This document shows positions 8,412 to 15,048 of a stretch of DNA of 24,712 nt, piece after piece. The DNA lies in IMG/VR virus record IMGVR_UViG_3300042924_002546, positions 1-24,712 of that record; one strand, given 5' to 3'. Each line of letters begins with the position of its first letter. The first letter of the stretch is position 1. The notes beneath the pieces were generated by a model, which did not search any database, was not told the DNA's origin, and saw only the letters and a list, made by a program, of their open reading frames with translations. A program made the translations under genes and the position numbers. The stretch comes from a virus.

Positions 8412-8940
8412 CTACCGACGCTGCTTTGACCGCCGCTCCTGCTCTTCGTTTTGCAGCTCAAAATAGCTAGACCACAACAGCAGTTCCTCCAAGGTCACTT
8501 CTTTGGCAAGGCGAGACAATGTATATCCCAGCTCTTTAGCGACCCCGAGCTGCAGCAGCAATAGGTTGTCTTTTTTGAGCTCAGCCTTTACGGCTTTTCA
8601 TGTCCAACTCTTGACCTTCCTCAGGATTGGTAATTATGGCCAGCATCAGAGCCTGCAGATCGGCATCCATCACTTCGTTCTTCAGCTCAGCAATTTCACC
8701 CGTCTGAAACAAGCGCTGACCGGCATCGTCAACTGCCTTGGTGACCAGCAAGTTCAACGCAAAGCCATTTGGGTCATCGCCTCCTGGCATCTTCTGCGCC
8801 CGCTCACGCTCGGACATGGTCAACGGTGCTGCGTAAAACTCAAAGATCTCGCCGTTAGCCAAAGTAACCACACGCTTGATGGGCGTCAGGTTGGCTGCTT
8901 TTTTCAGGCGGGCAAGAGCTGACGATGCAGGCGCGGGCAT
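8412..8940 (-). CDS. Tail assembly chaperone, frameshifted long form (gpGT-like), about 175 aa
   Basis: A second frame, open from 8594 to TAG 8414-8412, follows the short chaperone without an ATG or GTG at its beginning. It reads AELKKDNLLLLQLGVAKELG and then TLEELLLWSSYFELQNEEQE, with charged ERRSKQRR at the end. This is the kind of helical, acidic extension seen in gpGT-type fusion products. Relative to the short form it is in the +1 frame. The shift must fall between TGA at 8600-8598 in the extension frame and TGA 8583-8581 in the upstream frame. Within that window, AAAA at 8598-8595 lets a lysine tRNA slip AAA to AAA, and AAA-G at 8589-8586 lets it slip AAA to AAG. Either gives about 175 aa. 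The alternative is a separate gene starting at TTG. Confidence 0.72.
8581..8940 (-). CDS. Tail assembly chaperone, short form (gpG-like), 119 aa
   Basis: This frame lies between the tail tube and tape measure genes, the invariant position of the tail assembly chaperone. It starts at ATG 8940 (MPAPASSALARLKKAANLTP) and includes GEIFEFYAAPLTMSERERAQ, which is typical of these proteins: a segment setting out the feature to be assembled followed by a helical part. It ends ELDMKSRKG at TGA 8583-8581. The chaperone is expected to coat the tape measure protein before the tube polymerises. The downstream frame, read after a shift near the end of this gene, gives the long form described in the next entry. 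Confidence 0.88.
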   Translation of the reverse strand: MPAPASSALARLKKAANLTPIKRVVTLANGEIFEFYAAPLTMSERERAQKMPGGDDPNGFALNLLVTKAVDDAGQRLFQTGEIAELKNEVMDADLQALMLAIITNPEEGQELDMKSRKG

Positions 8941-8972
8941 AAAAACTAGATGATTGTTGTCACTTTAGGCAT

Positions 8973-9000
8973 AAAAAAGCCCCTGGCGCAACCCAGAGGC
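8973..9000 (-). terminator. Intrinsic terminator after the tail tube gene
   Basis: On the minus strand, GCCTCTGG and CCAGGGGC form an 8-bp stem with one G.U pair and loop GTTGCG. Six T residues follow at once. It lies 27 nt after the tail tube stop and before the chaperone gene, so it would end most tail tube transcripts and lower expression of the chaperone and tape measure. Confidence 0.88.
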
Positions 9001-9026
9001 CCGATCAACGCAACTAAGCGATCGTA

Positions 9027-9785
9027 TCAAGCGGTAGTGCTGAAATCGAAAGTAGGAGTTGCGGTAGGACGGAAGGTAATCTCTACCTGTTGAGCGTCGT
9101 CAGGGTTGACGTTCTGAGTAGCGCTGATGATCACGGCATCGAGGGCAATGCTGCGGCTCAGGGCTTCAGAGCTCTGCTTGTCGGTATACAGCTTGAAGCC
9201 GCAACCAACCTGCTGACGCTGCACCACATCTTCAACCATACGGTTGGACAGGGCGCTGTCTTCGTTGGTCACGTAGATGGTGGCGGTGCCAGTGCCATCA
9301 GCGAATCCGGGGATGTAAGCACGGAAGGGTGCATACTGGCCAGCGGTTTGACCAATGGTGGTCACGTCAATCTCGGCTCGGCTGATTTCAAAAGACCAGC
9401 TTTGAACCTGACCGACCGCAGCGAAGTCAGCGTAGAAGACCTCGAACTCGTTGGGAGCTGCAGCGGTGCCATCGTCAGTGATGTTGACGGCAGAGCCACC
9501 AGCCGTAGCAGACACCTGAAGTGCGCCAGAGCTAGCGGTGTAGGCAATCACGTAATACGTGGTATCAGCCGAGAGACCAGCGGGCAGGGTGCCTGTACCA
9601 GATCCACCGGTTTGGCTATTAACCAGACGGAATTTAACGGGATCGCCAACCTTGAAATTCAGGTAGGGCTCGGTAGTAATGGTTTCAGTAGAAACGTTGA
9701 CCCCAGACTCACCGAATGTACCGGTGGTTCCAGCGGGCTTGTAGTAAAGGGCGCCGGACGTACCGGACAAAACAGTGACAGCCAT
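9027..9785 (-). CDS. Major tail (tube) protein, 252 aa
   Basis: The gene starts at ATG 9785 and lies between the tail terminator and chaperone genes, the usual tube position. The core fold shows as VQSWSFEISRAEIDVTTIG, YIPGFADGTGTATIYV and a C-terminal QQVEITFRP strand, features of tail-tube proteins. Between about residues 40 and 110 there is an extra beta-type module, GDPVKFRLVNSQ to SAVNITDDGTA, containing LPAGLSADTTYYVIAYT. Modules of this kind occur in many phage surface proteins and probably decorate the outside of the tube. The intrinsic terminator immediately downstream fits a highly expressed structural gene. The protein shares motifs with the partial product at the left edge of the window. 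Confidence 0.92.
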   Translation of the reverse strand: MAVTVLSGTSGALYYKPAGTTGTFGESGVNVSTETITTEPYLNFKVGDPVKFRLVNSQTGGSGTGTLPAGLSADTTYYVIAYTASSGALQVSATAGGSAVNITDDGTAAAPNEFEVFYADFAAVGQVQSWSFEISRAEIDVTTIGQTAGQYAPFRAYIPGFADGTGTATIYVTNEDSALSNRMVEDVVQRQQVGCGFKLYTDKQSSEALSRSIALDAVIISATQNVNPDDAQQVEITFRPTATPTFDFSTTA

Positions 9786-9814
9786 TTTTGTAAACGGTAT
9801 TGGCTGATCAGATT

Positions 9815-10246
9815 CTAGCTTTGCTCGTAAGCCTCAAAAGTTATCACCACTTGCATCTGCGAGAACCCTTCTGGCGACGAGGGCTCAATGACTCGCGGAC
9901 CATTTGCGGCGTCAAACTTTATATTTTCTAGCTGCAAACGTGAAAACAGGGTGATGCAACGCTGGGAGATTGTCAGACCAGCTCCGGGGCCACCACCACG
10001 CGGCGTAAAGATGTTGAATACCAGTGTTCCATTGCGCCGATCAAAGCCAGCGCCAGTGCCACGCGTAGACGTGGTAAGCATCGTCATATAAGCAGAATCG
10101 CCCCAGATGATGCTGGTTTGCACCCAGCTCGCATTGTTGGGTGGCGTAAAGGGTACGTTTTGATAGGAAACCTGCAGCGCAGGCGAAGCGGCAAACTCCG
10201 TCGCAATACGGTTTTCGATGTAGGCGCGGACGGTGTTAAGGCTCAC
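9815..10246 (-). CDS. Tail terminator protein, gpU-like, 143 aa
   Basis: The start is GTG 10246, overlapping the previous stop as GTGA. The protein begins MSLNTVRAYIENRIATEFAA and continues with VQTSIIWGDS and RRNGTLVFNIFTPRG. This is the pattern of short tail-completion proteins in which an N-terminal helix is followed by a beta sheet, with a phage-typical FxxRNGxLxVxxFxPxG strand. In lambda-like phages this protein caps the tube at the correct length and joins the head. The place between the gp10-like and tube genes agrees. A DUF4128-type assignment is plausible but was not tested. Confidence 0.85.
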   Translation of the reverse strand: MSLNTVRAYIENRIATEFAASPALQVSYQNVPFTPPNNASWVQTSIIWGDSAYMTMLTTSTRGTGAGFDRRNGTLVFNIFTPRGGGPGAGLTISQRCITLFSRLQLENIKFDAANGPRVIEPSSPEGFSQMQVVITFEAYEQS

Positions 10247-10647
10247 GATGATCGACCAATACGGTCCGCTTCGGCGTTGACGTAAGTCTGAATGTCTTTG
10301 GCGATTGAATCAACCCAGCCATCAGGTGCTTGCTTGCTGCGGCCACGGGCCAGTGGTTCAGCGTAAATCAGGTTGTTATGGATGCTGTAGACATTGCCAA
10401 TTTTTTCGTTGCCCAGCTGATAATTGACGGCGTTTGGCGGCAGATTGCCTTCGTATTCACCTTCTGGTTGCCCCTTGAAAGGTGCGGCATTTTCGCCTAT
10501 TGCCCAGCTTGCACGGAAACGGCCAGTGTCCACCGGACTTGCCAGCTTTAATCTTCTGTCGGCAGTAAGCACTGCGGCTTTAACCAAAAGGTTGAACTGC
10601 CGTTCTGCATACTCTCCAATGTCGCCAATATCAATGGTTTTTGCCAT
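10243..10647 (-). CDS. HK97 gp10-like neck / tail completion protein, 134 aa
   Basis: The start ATG 10647 lies two nucleotides after the preceding stop, with AGGGAG at a good ribosome-binding distance. The protein has SPVDTGRFRASWAIG near residues 37-51, the hallmark of the HK97 gp10 family, and ends with YAEPLARGRSKQAPDGWVD, the second conserved block of that family. Such proteins sit in the neck or connect the head completion and tail terminator proteins. Neighbouring head closure and gpU-like genes are in the expected order. Confidence 0.9.
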   Translation of the reverse strand: MAKTIDIGDIGEYAERQFNLLVKAAVLTADRRLKLASPVDTGRFRASWAIGENAAPFKGQPEGEYEGNLPPNAVNYQLGNEKIGNVYSIHNNLIYAEPLARGRSKQAPDGWVDSIAKDIQTYVNAEADRIGRSS

Positions 10648-10648
10648 A

Positions 10649-11005
10649 TCACTCCCTTAGGAAGATTTCAAACACAATAGGCGTATTATCCTGCTCAATC
10701 TTTCGCACCTCAACCACCTGCGTGATCCGGTTTGATACGGTCACCTGATCTGAAATGGCCGGTTCGTAGGCAAGATCAGCGGCGGCGATAGTCAGCTTTT
10801 TATCAGTGCTCTTAATCAGATCGTTGATCTCCCGTTCGTTCACATCCTCCAACAGGCCACGTATCACCGATTCAGACGCAGTGGGTGTCGCAACGCCCGT
10901 GGTTGGGTTGTAAGCGCCAGTCGTAACACGCCTGATGGTGACAAGACCACCGAACCTCAGCATCAGCTTGCTGGCCGTCTTGCGAAGTGAAGTAGCAAGT
11001 GCCAT
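10649..11005 (-). CDS. Head closure (stopper-like) protein, 118 aa
   Basis: The gene starts at ATG 11005. The protein begins MALATSLRKTASKLMLRFGG and includes TIRRVTTGAYNPTTGVATPT, then VIRGLLEDVNEREIN. The middle reads like head-tail joining proteins of the SPP1 gp16 / HK97 type, where a basic N-terminus precedes an OB-like beta barrel with a GxYxPxxGxxxP loop. The C-terminus, DQVTVSNRITQVVEVRKIEQ, fits the closing strands of the same fold. The protein would plug the portal after packaging. The position before gp10-like and gpU-like genes supports this. Confidence 0.82.
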   Translation of the reverse strand: MALATSLRKTASKLMLRFGGLVTIRRVTTGAYNPTTGVATPTASESVIRGLLEDVNEREINDLIKSTDKKLTIAAADLAYEPAISDQVTVSNRITQVVEVRKIEQDNTPIVFEIFLRE

Positions 11006-11008
11006 TTA

Positions 11009-11542
11009 TTAAGCCACCTGCACTGCAGTCAGGATAATGCCAGGGATAGATGGATGCGCCGGCCCTGATGGCGACGATGGCAGTGATTGGATACTAGCGG
11101 CAACGTTAGTGGTTGACCAGATCAATTCCAAGTAATCGTTGGCGGCAAGTTTTAGGACGTAATTTACGCAGCCAATAACGTGACCATCGACGCCACCATG
11201 ACTGGAGATAATACTGAACTTGCTGTCACTAGCCGGCACGTCACCAGCGCTGCCTTCATTGTTCTTACGCAGCCAGATATTGATATCGTGAATCGAGTTG
11301 CTTGTGTTCACAAACTGGACAGAGTAAGTGACGCTGTAAACGCCTGCCCTAGAAAAGGTGACTCGTGAGCCAGAGACAATGCTTATCCCACGGCTATCAG
11401 CATCCGTTGAATTAATGCCAATCGAATAGGCAGTGTTAGCAGCCGCTGCAATCTGCTGAGTCGTGTCATAAAACGACCCCCACAACATTTGGTTGCGGAC
11501 TGTATCAAGACCACTTGTGAACGGATTGAGCTTAAAGGCCAT
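11009..11542 (-). CDS. C1q/TNF-like beta-sandwich structural protein, 177 aa
   Basis: This frame starts at ATG 11542, with GAGGAG seven bases upstream. The protein has the run RVTFSRAGVYSVTYSVQFVN followed by DINIWLRKN, NYVLKLAANDYLELIW and a proline-rich end. This alternation of Gly-Val-Tyr strands with a WLRKN loop is typical of phage C1q-like trimeric heads. I infer a fibre or decoration knob on the head or neck, because the gene sits in the head-completion cluster instead of after the tail tip. The N-terminal MAFKLNPFTSGLD could be the particle-binding peptide. The exact location on the virion is not determinable from sequence. Confidence 0.7.
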   Translation of the reverse strand: MAFKLNPFTSGLDTVRNQMLWGSFYDTTQQIAAAANTAYSIGINSTDADSRGISIVSGSRVTFSRAGVYSVTYSVQFVNTSNSIHDINIWLRKNNEGSAGDVPASDSKFSIISSHGGVDGHVIGCVNYVLKLAANDYLELIWSTTNVAASIQSLPSSPSGPAHPSIPGIILTAVQVA

Positions 11543-11545
11543 TGC

Positions 11546-11755
11546 TCAGCTCCTCGTGACGGTCATCAAATTGTTGTTACCGTCGTAAGTCATTGTCAAC
11601 GTGGCAACGGTTTTACCGCTCGCGCCACCACGCTTATAGGTCGCAGTCAACAAATTATTGGCGCCGTCGTAAGTATTCACAATGTAGTCATGCGTAGGAA
11701 TCTCAAGCCCCTCGCGTGCTACCGCATCACCACCACCTAGGAGAACGTAAGACAT
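11546..11755 (-). CDS. Small protein with two YD-like repeats, 69 aa
   Basis: The start ATG 11755 overlaps the previous stop as TGATG, and the stop lies three bases before the start of the C1q-like gene. The C-terminal 45 residues hold two repeats, TYDGANNLLTATYKRGG and TYDGNNNLMTVTRS, which resemble the YD-repeat motif of shell-forming proteins. The DNA is also repeated, with caaatt-N(6-8)-ccgtcgtaagt around 11567-11590 and 11650-11675. With only two repeats it is more likely a short fibre or linker piece than an RHS-like shell. The association with fibre-like neighbours suggests a part of the same accessory structure. Confidence 0.65.
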   Translation of the reverse strand: MSYVLLGGGDAVAREGLEIPTHDYIVNTYDGANNLLTATYKRGGASGKTVATLTMTYDGNNNLMTVTRS

Positions 11756-11994
11756 CAGATTTTGTAGGCAACAACCTTGCCTGAGGCCAGCGTCACGCTG
11801 GTAAATACACCTTCAATGCTGTCGCCCGCGTCCAACGGAACAGACGTAAAAGCGTTTCCACTGGCATTTTGCACAGTCGCGGCACTGATCACGGCATTAG
11901 CCAAAGCGTACAGCTTGTAAAAGCGGCCAGTGTGGGCGGCAGTGTCGCTGATGTACTCAAAGCCAATGTTGTAGGAGTCGTTGTCAGCCATCAT
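11755..11994 (-). CDS. Small fibre/decoration-like protein, 79 aa
   Basis: Two adjacent ATG codons (11994 and 11991) are possible; the first overlaps the upstream stop as TGATG. The protein reads DNDSYNIGFEYISDTAAHTG, then a middle strand-rich section, and ends with SIEGVFTSVTLASGKVVAYK. The pattern of a conserved N-terminal DTxxHTG, a central variable part, and a C-terminal GxFTSxxLASGKVxAY occurs in small phage virion proteins. I infer a trimeric decoration or fibre-base protein. No enzymatic motif is seen. Confidence 0.65.
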   Translation of the reverse strand: MMADNDSYNIGFEYISDTAAHTGRFYKLYALANAVISAATVQNASGNAFTSVPLDAGDSIEGVFTSVTLASGKVVAYKI

Positions 11995-12560
11995 CAACTC
12001 CGTTTGATTGCAAAGTTACCCGGTCCGCTAATTCTAAGCCCAGTCAGATACCGCTCAAAAATCGGCGGAACACGATCAGCGCCCGTGGCCATACTGCTGG
12101 CGCCTGCAGATTCAATGCGCAACGTACCGATCTGAACAGATCGATAATCCTCAATGCCGCTCAGGCTCAGGCCGTCTTTGTTGTTGTTCAGGTAAACGGC
12201 TAGGACAACCTGCGCCTTTTTGACCTGATCTGGGATTTCAGTATCGGTGAAATAGTCGGTTGTGATCCGAAACGGAAAACCAACAGCGTAGGTATTGATG
12301 TACGTATCAGGCTTGCGAACGCCGGTACGTGGCCATTGCAGCGACTGAGTATCCGTTGCTCGCGCTCCTAAAAAACGTTCGCGATCCAGGCGCTCGGTTG
12401 CGCTGTAGAGGGCGCGGTTCTTTTGATCAGTCGTAGCAGATGCCCATGCCACCACGTCCTCATCTTCCACGAAGCCATCAACAATGGCCTGCGCATCAGC
12501 CAGCGTCAGATAGGAGTTTGCCGAGGCTGAACCAACCGTGGCGTTAATCGTGATTGGCAT
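11994..12560 (-). CDS. Head-tail adaptor protein, 188 aa
   Basis: The start is ATG 12560, inside the end of the upstream 54-aa gene. The N-terminus MPITINATVGSASANSYLTL with LADAQAIVDGF, and WASATTDQKNRALYSATERL followed by LQWPRTG, is the signature of phage head-tail adaptors often labelled DnaT-like. The all-helical core covers residues 30-150. It would form the first ring below the portal. The next virion genes downstream are three accessory proteins and then the head closure protein, so the accessory genes interrupt an otherwise standard adaptor-stopper order. Confidence 0.88.
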   Translation of the reverse strand: MPITINATVGSASANSYLTLADAQAIVDGFVEDEDVVAWASATTDQKNRALYSATERLDRERFLGARATDTQSLQWPRTGVRKPDTYINTYAVGFPFRITTDYFTDTEIPDQVKKAQVVLAVYLNNNKDGLSLSGIEDYRSVQIGTLRIESAGASSMATGADRVPPIFERYLTGLRISGPGNFAIKRS

Positions 12561-12708
12561 CGGTGGCCTCCGCCTTGGGCTTTACAGTGCGACGTTTTTT
12601 AGGCGCCGGTTCTTCTGTTTCAAGTTTAGGTGTGGGCTCTGCATTAGAAAAAGAGGCCCCAGCCGTAGCCAGAGCCTCCCGTTCACGCAGTCGCCGAAAG
12701 GCGATCAT
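12544..12708 (-). CDS. Small charged protein of unknown function, 54 aa
   Basis: This short gene begins at ATG 12708 and ends at TAA 12546-12544, overlapping the adaptor start by 17 nt. The protein begins MIAFRRLREREALATAGAS, continues with EPTPKLETEEPAPKKRR and ends EATDANHD. It is helical at the start, then proline, lysine and glutamate rich, with no membrane segment. GGAG occurs upstream but 13-14 nt from the ATG, which is long. The position between the decoration and adaptor genes and the overlap with the adaptor support a real gene. Its function is unknown; it could be a short connector or assembly factor. Confidence 0.6.
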   Translation of the reverse strand: MIAFRRLREREALATAGASFSNAEPTPKLETEEPAPKKRRTVKPKAEATDANHD

Positions 12709-12727
12709 GCCGATTTCCCCGCTCCTT

Positions 12728-12738
12728 TGCTATAAAAT
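12728..12738 (+). promoter_or_regulatory. Candidate extended -10 promoter for the HNH gene
   Basis: The plus strand reads TTGCTATAAAAT, containing TGnTATAAA, an extended -10 pattern. A good -35 is not visible. It lies about 50 nt upstream of the plus-strand HNH gene, which needs its own promoter because its neighbours run the other way. Confidence 0.4.
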
Positions 12739-12743
12739 AATGC

Positions 12744-12768
12744 GACTGGCGAGTTGGCGCTCCCAGTC
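12744..12768 (+). promoter_or_regulatory. Stem-loop in the leader of the HNH gene
   Basis: GACTGG and CCAGTC, extended inward by GAG and CTC with one bulged C, form a nine-pair hairpin between the candidate promoter and the HNH start codon. Leader hairpins that limit translation are known for homing endonuclease genes of T4-like phages; that role here is an inference. Confidence 0.4.
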
Positions 12769-12790
12769 CTGCCCAACCTGAGCTACCAGG

Positions 12791-13285
12791 ATGAGAACTC
12801 CATTATGGCTTGCTGGCCAAAAGCTTGGCAACTGGACAGTTATAGGTACCGAGCCAATCAGAAAAACCTTGCCCAATGGCCACAAGCGGTGCTATTGGCT
12901 TTGTTCCTGTATTTGCGGCAGAACAAGAGAGGTTGAAGGCACAAGTCTTAAGCGAGGCAAAAGCACGTCTTGTGGATGCGTTTCAGGGGTGCCTCGCTAC
13001 GAATTTCATGGATTAGCCAAAAAAATGCCTGAATACAGGGTTTGGCAAGGAATGCGAGAGAGGTGCAACAACCCTAACCATGTTGCCTTTAAATACTATG
13101 GCGCAAAAAATGTTTCCGTTTGCAAGCGGTGGGAAAGTTTTACAGCATTCTTGGAAGACATGGGAAGAAGGCCAGAAGGAATGACAATTGATAGGATTGA
13201 TCCGCTTGGCAATTACGAGCCGCAAAATTGCAGGTGGGCTTCCTGGTTAACCCAGGCAAATAACAAGCGCAAAAATAAACAATAA
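12791..13285 (+). CDS. Free-standing HNH homing endonuclease-like protein, 164 aa
   Basis: The gene runs on the plus strand inside a minus-strand structural operon. The N-terminus has LAGQKLGNWTVIG and a zinc-finger-like pair, CSCICG (38-43) and SCGC (60-63). The C-terminal half (81-160) is the HNH module of phage homing endonucleases: YRVWQGMRERC, YYGAKNVSVCKRW, FLEDMGRRPEGMTIDRID and GNYEPQNCRWA followed by QANNKRKN. These proteins cut DNA and promote spread of their own gene or a nearby intron. The start ATG 12791 lacks a strong ribosome-binding site; AGG lies only two bases upstream. The stop TAA sits in the A-tract of the terminator that serves the opposite strand. Function in homing is inferred from family and context. 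Confidence 0.88.
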   Translation: MRTPLWLAGQKLGNWTVIGTEPIRKTLPNGHKRCYWLCSCICGRTREVEGTSLKRGKSTSCGCVSGVPRYEFHGLAKKMPEYRVWQGMRERCNNPNHVAFKYYGAKNVSVCKRWESFTAFLEDMGRRPEGMTIDRIDPLGNYEPQNCRWASWLTQANNKRKNKQ

Positions 13286-13304
13286 AAAAGGGGGCGATGC
13301 CCCC
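13284..13304 (-). terminator. Intrinsic terminator after the decoration gene
   Basis: On the minus strand GGGGGC, loop ATC and GCCCCC are followed by TTTTTTATT. It lies 25 nt after the decoration-protein stop and would end the capsid and decoration transcript. On the plus strand the hairpin follows the HNH stop but lacks a T-tract, so it would work poorly in that direction. Confidence 0.88.
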
Positions 13305-13329
13305 CGTTGTTGCACAAAGCGATTCAAGC

Positions 13330-13743
13330 TCAGCCGTTCTTGCGGTAGACAGTAAAGGCAGGGGTGCCCACTGCAGTACAAACAAAAACGTAGCTTCCGC
13401 TAGTGGCAGCAGCAATAGTTGCCATGGCAGCAGCGCCACCCAGGGTGATGCCAGAGGCAGCAGCAGTGAAGGTGATCGCGTGAGTAGCGGCGGCCGCGTT
13501 CACAACGGTCACTTCAAAGCTGGTACCGATCTCAAGTTGCCCACCGAAGAAGGTCTTGAGTTCAGCGCCCGTGGGGGTGGTCAGAGCACGACCCGTGGAA
13601 GGGGTCATGGTCACAACGCCCTCAACACACTGTGCAGCGGTGAGGGTGGTTGCTTCGTTACCGGCGGCGGTAACAACCTTCTGAGAAGCCTTGACGTTCA
13701 GGACGGCAAGATCAGAAGTCAACTCAAAAATGGAGGATGGCAT
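13330..13743 (-). CDS. Putative capsid decoration protein, 137 aa
   Basis: This gene starts at ATG 13743, 15 nt after the capsid stop, and is followed by a strong terminator. The protein (MPSSIFELTSDLAVLNVKAS...) is rich in Ala, Thr and Gly, with short beta-type runs: VEGVVTMTP, LEIGTSFEVTVVNAAAATHA, ITFTAAASGITLGG and SGSYVFVCTAVG. Repeated small-residue strands of this kind are common in head decoration and fibre proteins. It contains no catalytic motif. Tight coupling with the capsid gene and shared termination indicate that it is made in large amounts, as for a decoration protein. The family is not recognised, so the role is inferred from position and composition. Confidence 0.72.
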   Translation of the reverse strand: MPSSIFELTSDLAVLNVKASQKVVTAAGNEATTLTAAQCVEGVVTMTPSTGRALTTPTGAELKTFFGGQLEIGTSFEVTVVNAAAATHAITFTAAASGITLGGAAAMATIAAATSGSYVFVCTAVGTPAFTVYRKNG

Positions 13744-13758
13744 GACTCGTTACTCCGA

Positions 13759-15048
13759 TCAGTCGTAATTCGAGACTAAAGAACAACGAACAATTCCGAT
13801 GTTCTTTGTCTCATAGACCTTGCTCCAGTTACCCACGGTGGCCAGTTGAGCGCGAGTGGGGTTCGTGGTGGTCACGTTCCACTTTGCACCAACGGGGTGG
13901 TGGATGTAGTGCATGTCAACCGACATTGCATCACTCTTGGCGAGGATGTCTCTATCTACCTCTGTCCTCATGGACGCTTGCTCACCTGTGGCGATTGCCC
14001 CATTGGTGAAGAAATAAGCGGCATAAGTACCGGCCGAATTTGTAATATCATCGCTGATAATTACACGAAGCCCCATATAAGTTGGAACTCGATAATCGGC
14101 GCTATAGGCAGAAGCGACAGAACCACCGAATGCGTCAGGCATGGCGGTATCAGGGGTAATACCCAGATCCGAAGCCAGAACGTAATCGATTGCCTTGCGC
14201 TCAACCAAGTCGTAGTAGCAAGCGCTGTGGAGGGCCACGGCACTCAGTTTCTCGCCTTGGTCGCCCAGGATGGCGCGGGCCTTAGACACCTGACGGGGGC
14301 CAAGTGCAGTAGCACCGCTGGTATCAAAACGCAGATCAGCGAAAGCAGGAGAATCGCCACCGGTCAGGGAGCCGAAGACGCCTTCAAGGCACTTGTAAAG
14401 ATCGACCTGCTGTTGGTTGGCAAGATACTCACCAACTTTGGCGCCGATAGCGGCCATGGGGTCCGAACCTGCAGCAAGAGCTGCGAGATCACGGGATTCC
14501 CAAGCACGCGCACGGTGCAGGATCACGCCAACTTGCTTATCGGCAACAATCTTGCCGGGGGTCAAGCTGGTGGAATCAGACATCACCTCCAGGTCGCCAG
14601 TGAGATTGGCTTTCCAGAAGGGAACATTCACGAAATCTCCGCCTTCGGTTGCATTGAGTGCAGCCAGAGGTTGAGCAACGCCGCTAGCGAGAAATGCATT
14701 CCGCTGGGTGGTTTGCTCAATCAGATACACGGTTGTTATCCCAAGGGCTCTTTATCCCTTAGTTCTGCGCCTTTGCCATCGGTCGCAGGTCAGACTATAT
14801 CTTCACCCCCTAGTCAAAGACCGGTTGGGTGCGGGGCACTCGTGGGACCGTTACTGAGTTTCCTCTCGGGTCCTAGTCGTTGAACCTTCCAGCTTGTCGG
14901 CTGGCTTGGCTGCTGATTGGCCTGTCCTTTCGGATGGTGGCTTTCCCAGCAATTCACCCCGTTATCCCTAGGAATTACGCCCTAGGGGCCCTTCTGATTA
15001 AGGCGTAAAGATTTCGGGAATGATCACGTCGGAGCGAAGAGTCGCCAC
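13759..15048 (-). CDS. Major capsid protein, split by a group I intron (two exons)
   Basis: Exon 1 is 15048-15001 (16 codons, GTG start, AGGAG at 15061-15057, eight bases away). Exon 2 is 14727-13759 (322 codons plus TGA or equivalent stop). Joined, they give a 338-aa protein whose N-terminus reads VATLRSDVIIPEIFTP then YLIEQTTQRNAFLASG, the conserved start of this capsid family. Unspliced RNA stops at TAA right after exon 1. Exon 2 alone lacks the start and N-terminal arm, although the intron's last codon happens to be GTG. The rest (WKANLTGDLEVMSDSTSL, ARAWESRDLAALAAG, PTYMGLRVIISDDI, YIHHPVGAKW) fits an HK97-fold coat protein of the gp13-like group. Location after the scaffold gene agrees. 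Confidence 0.93.
14728..15000 (-). ncRNA. Group I intron (ribozyme), 273 nt, no ORF
   Basis: The minus strand carries the four conserved core elements in order. P is AATTGCTGGGAA (14954-14943) and Q is AATCAGCAGCC around 14919-14909; TGCTG of P pairs with CAGCA of Q (P4). R is GTTCAACGACTAG, and S is AAGATATAGTC; GACTA 14878-14874 pairs with TAGTC 14797-14793 (P7). The exon end TTACGCCT (15008-15001) pairs with the internal guide GGGCGTAA (14982-14975), giving an 8-bp P1 with the required U.G pair at the splice site. CTGCG/CGCAG and AAGGG/CCCTT form P9-type hairpins near the 3' end. The last base is G (14728). P10 appears short (two pairs). The intron lies in phase 0 and encodes no protein. 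Confidence 0.93.

Noticed and set aside
9090-9818. 242-aa plus-strand open frame
   Set aside because: It is entirely antisense to the tail tube gene, which has clear motifs and a terminator on the minus strand.
14728-14730. GTG at the end of the intron as capsid start
   Set aside because: It lies within the intron's last three bases, lacks a ribosome-binding site, and would remove the conserved N-terminal arm encoded by exon 1.
13846-14883. 345-aa plus-strand open frame
   Set aside because: It runs antisense to the capsid exon 2 and the intron, has no recognisable domain, and is explained by codon structure of the opposite strand.
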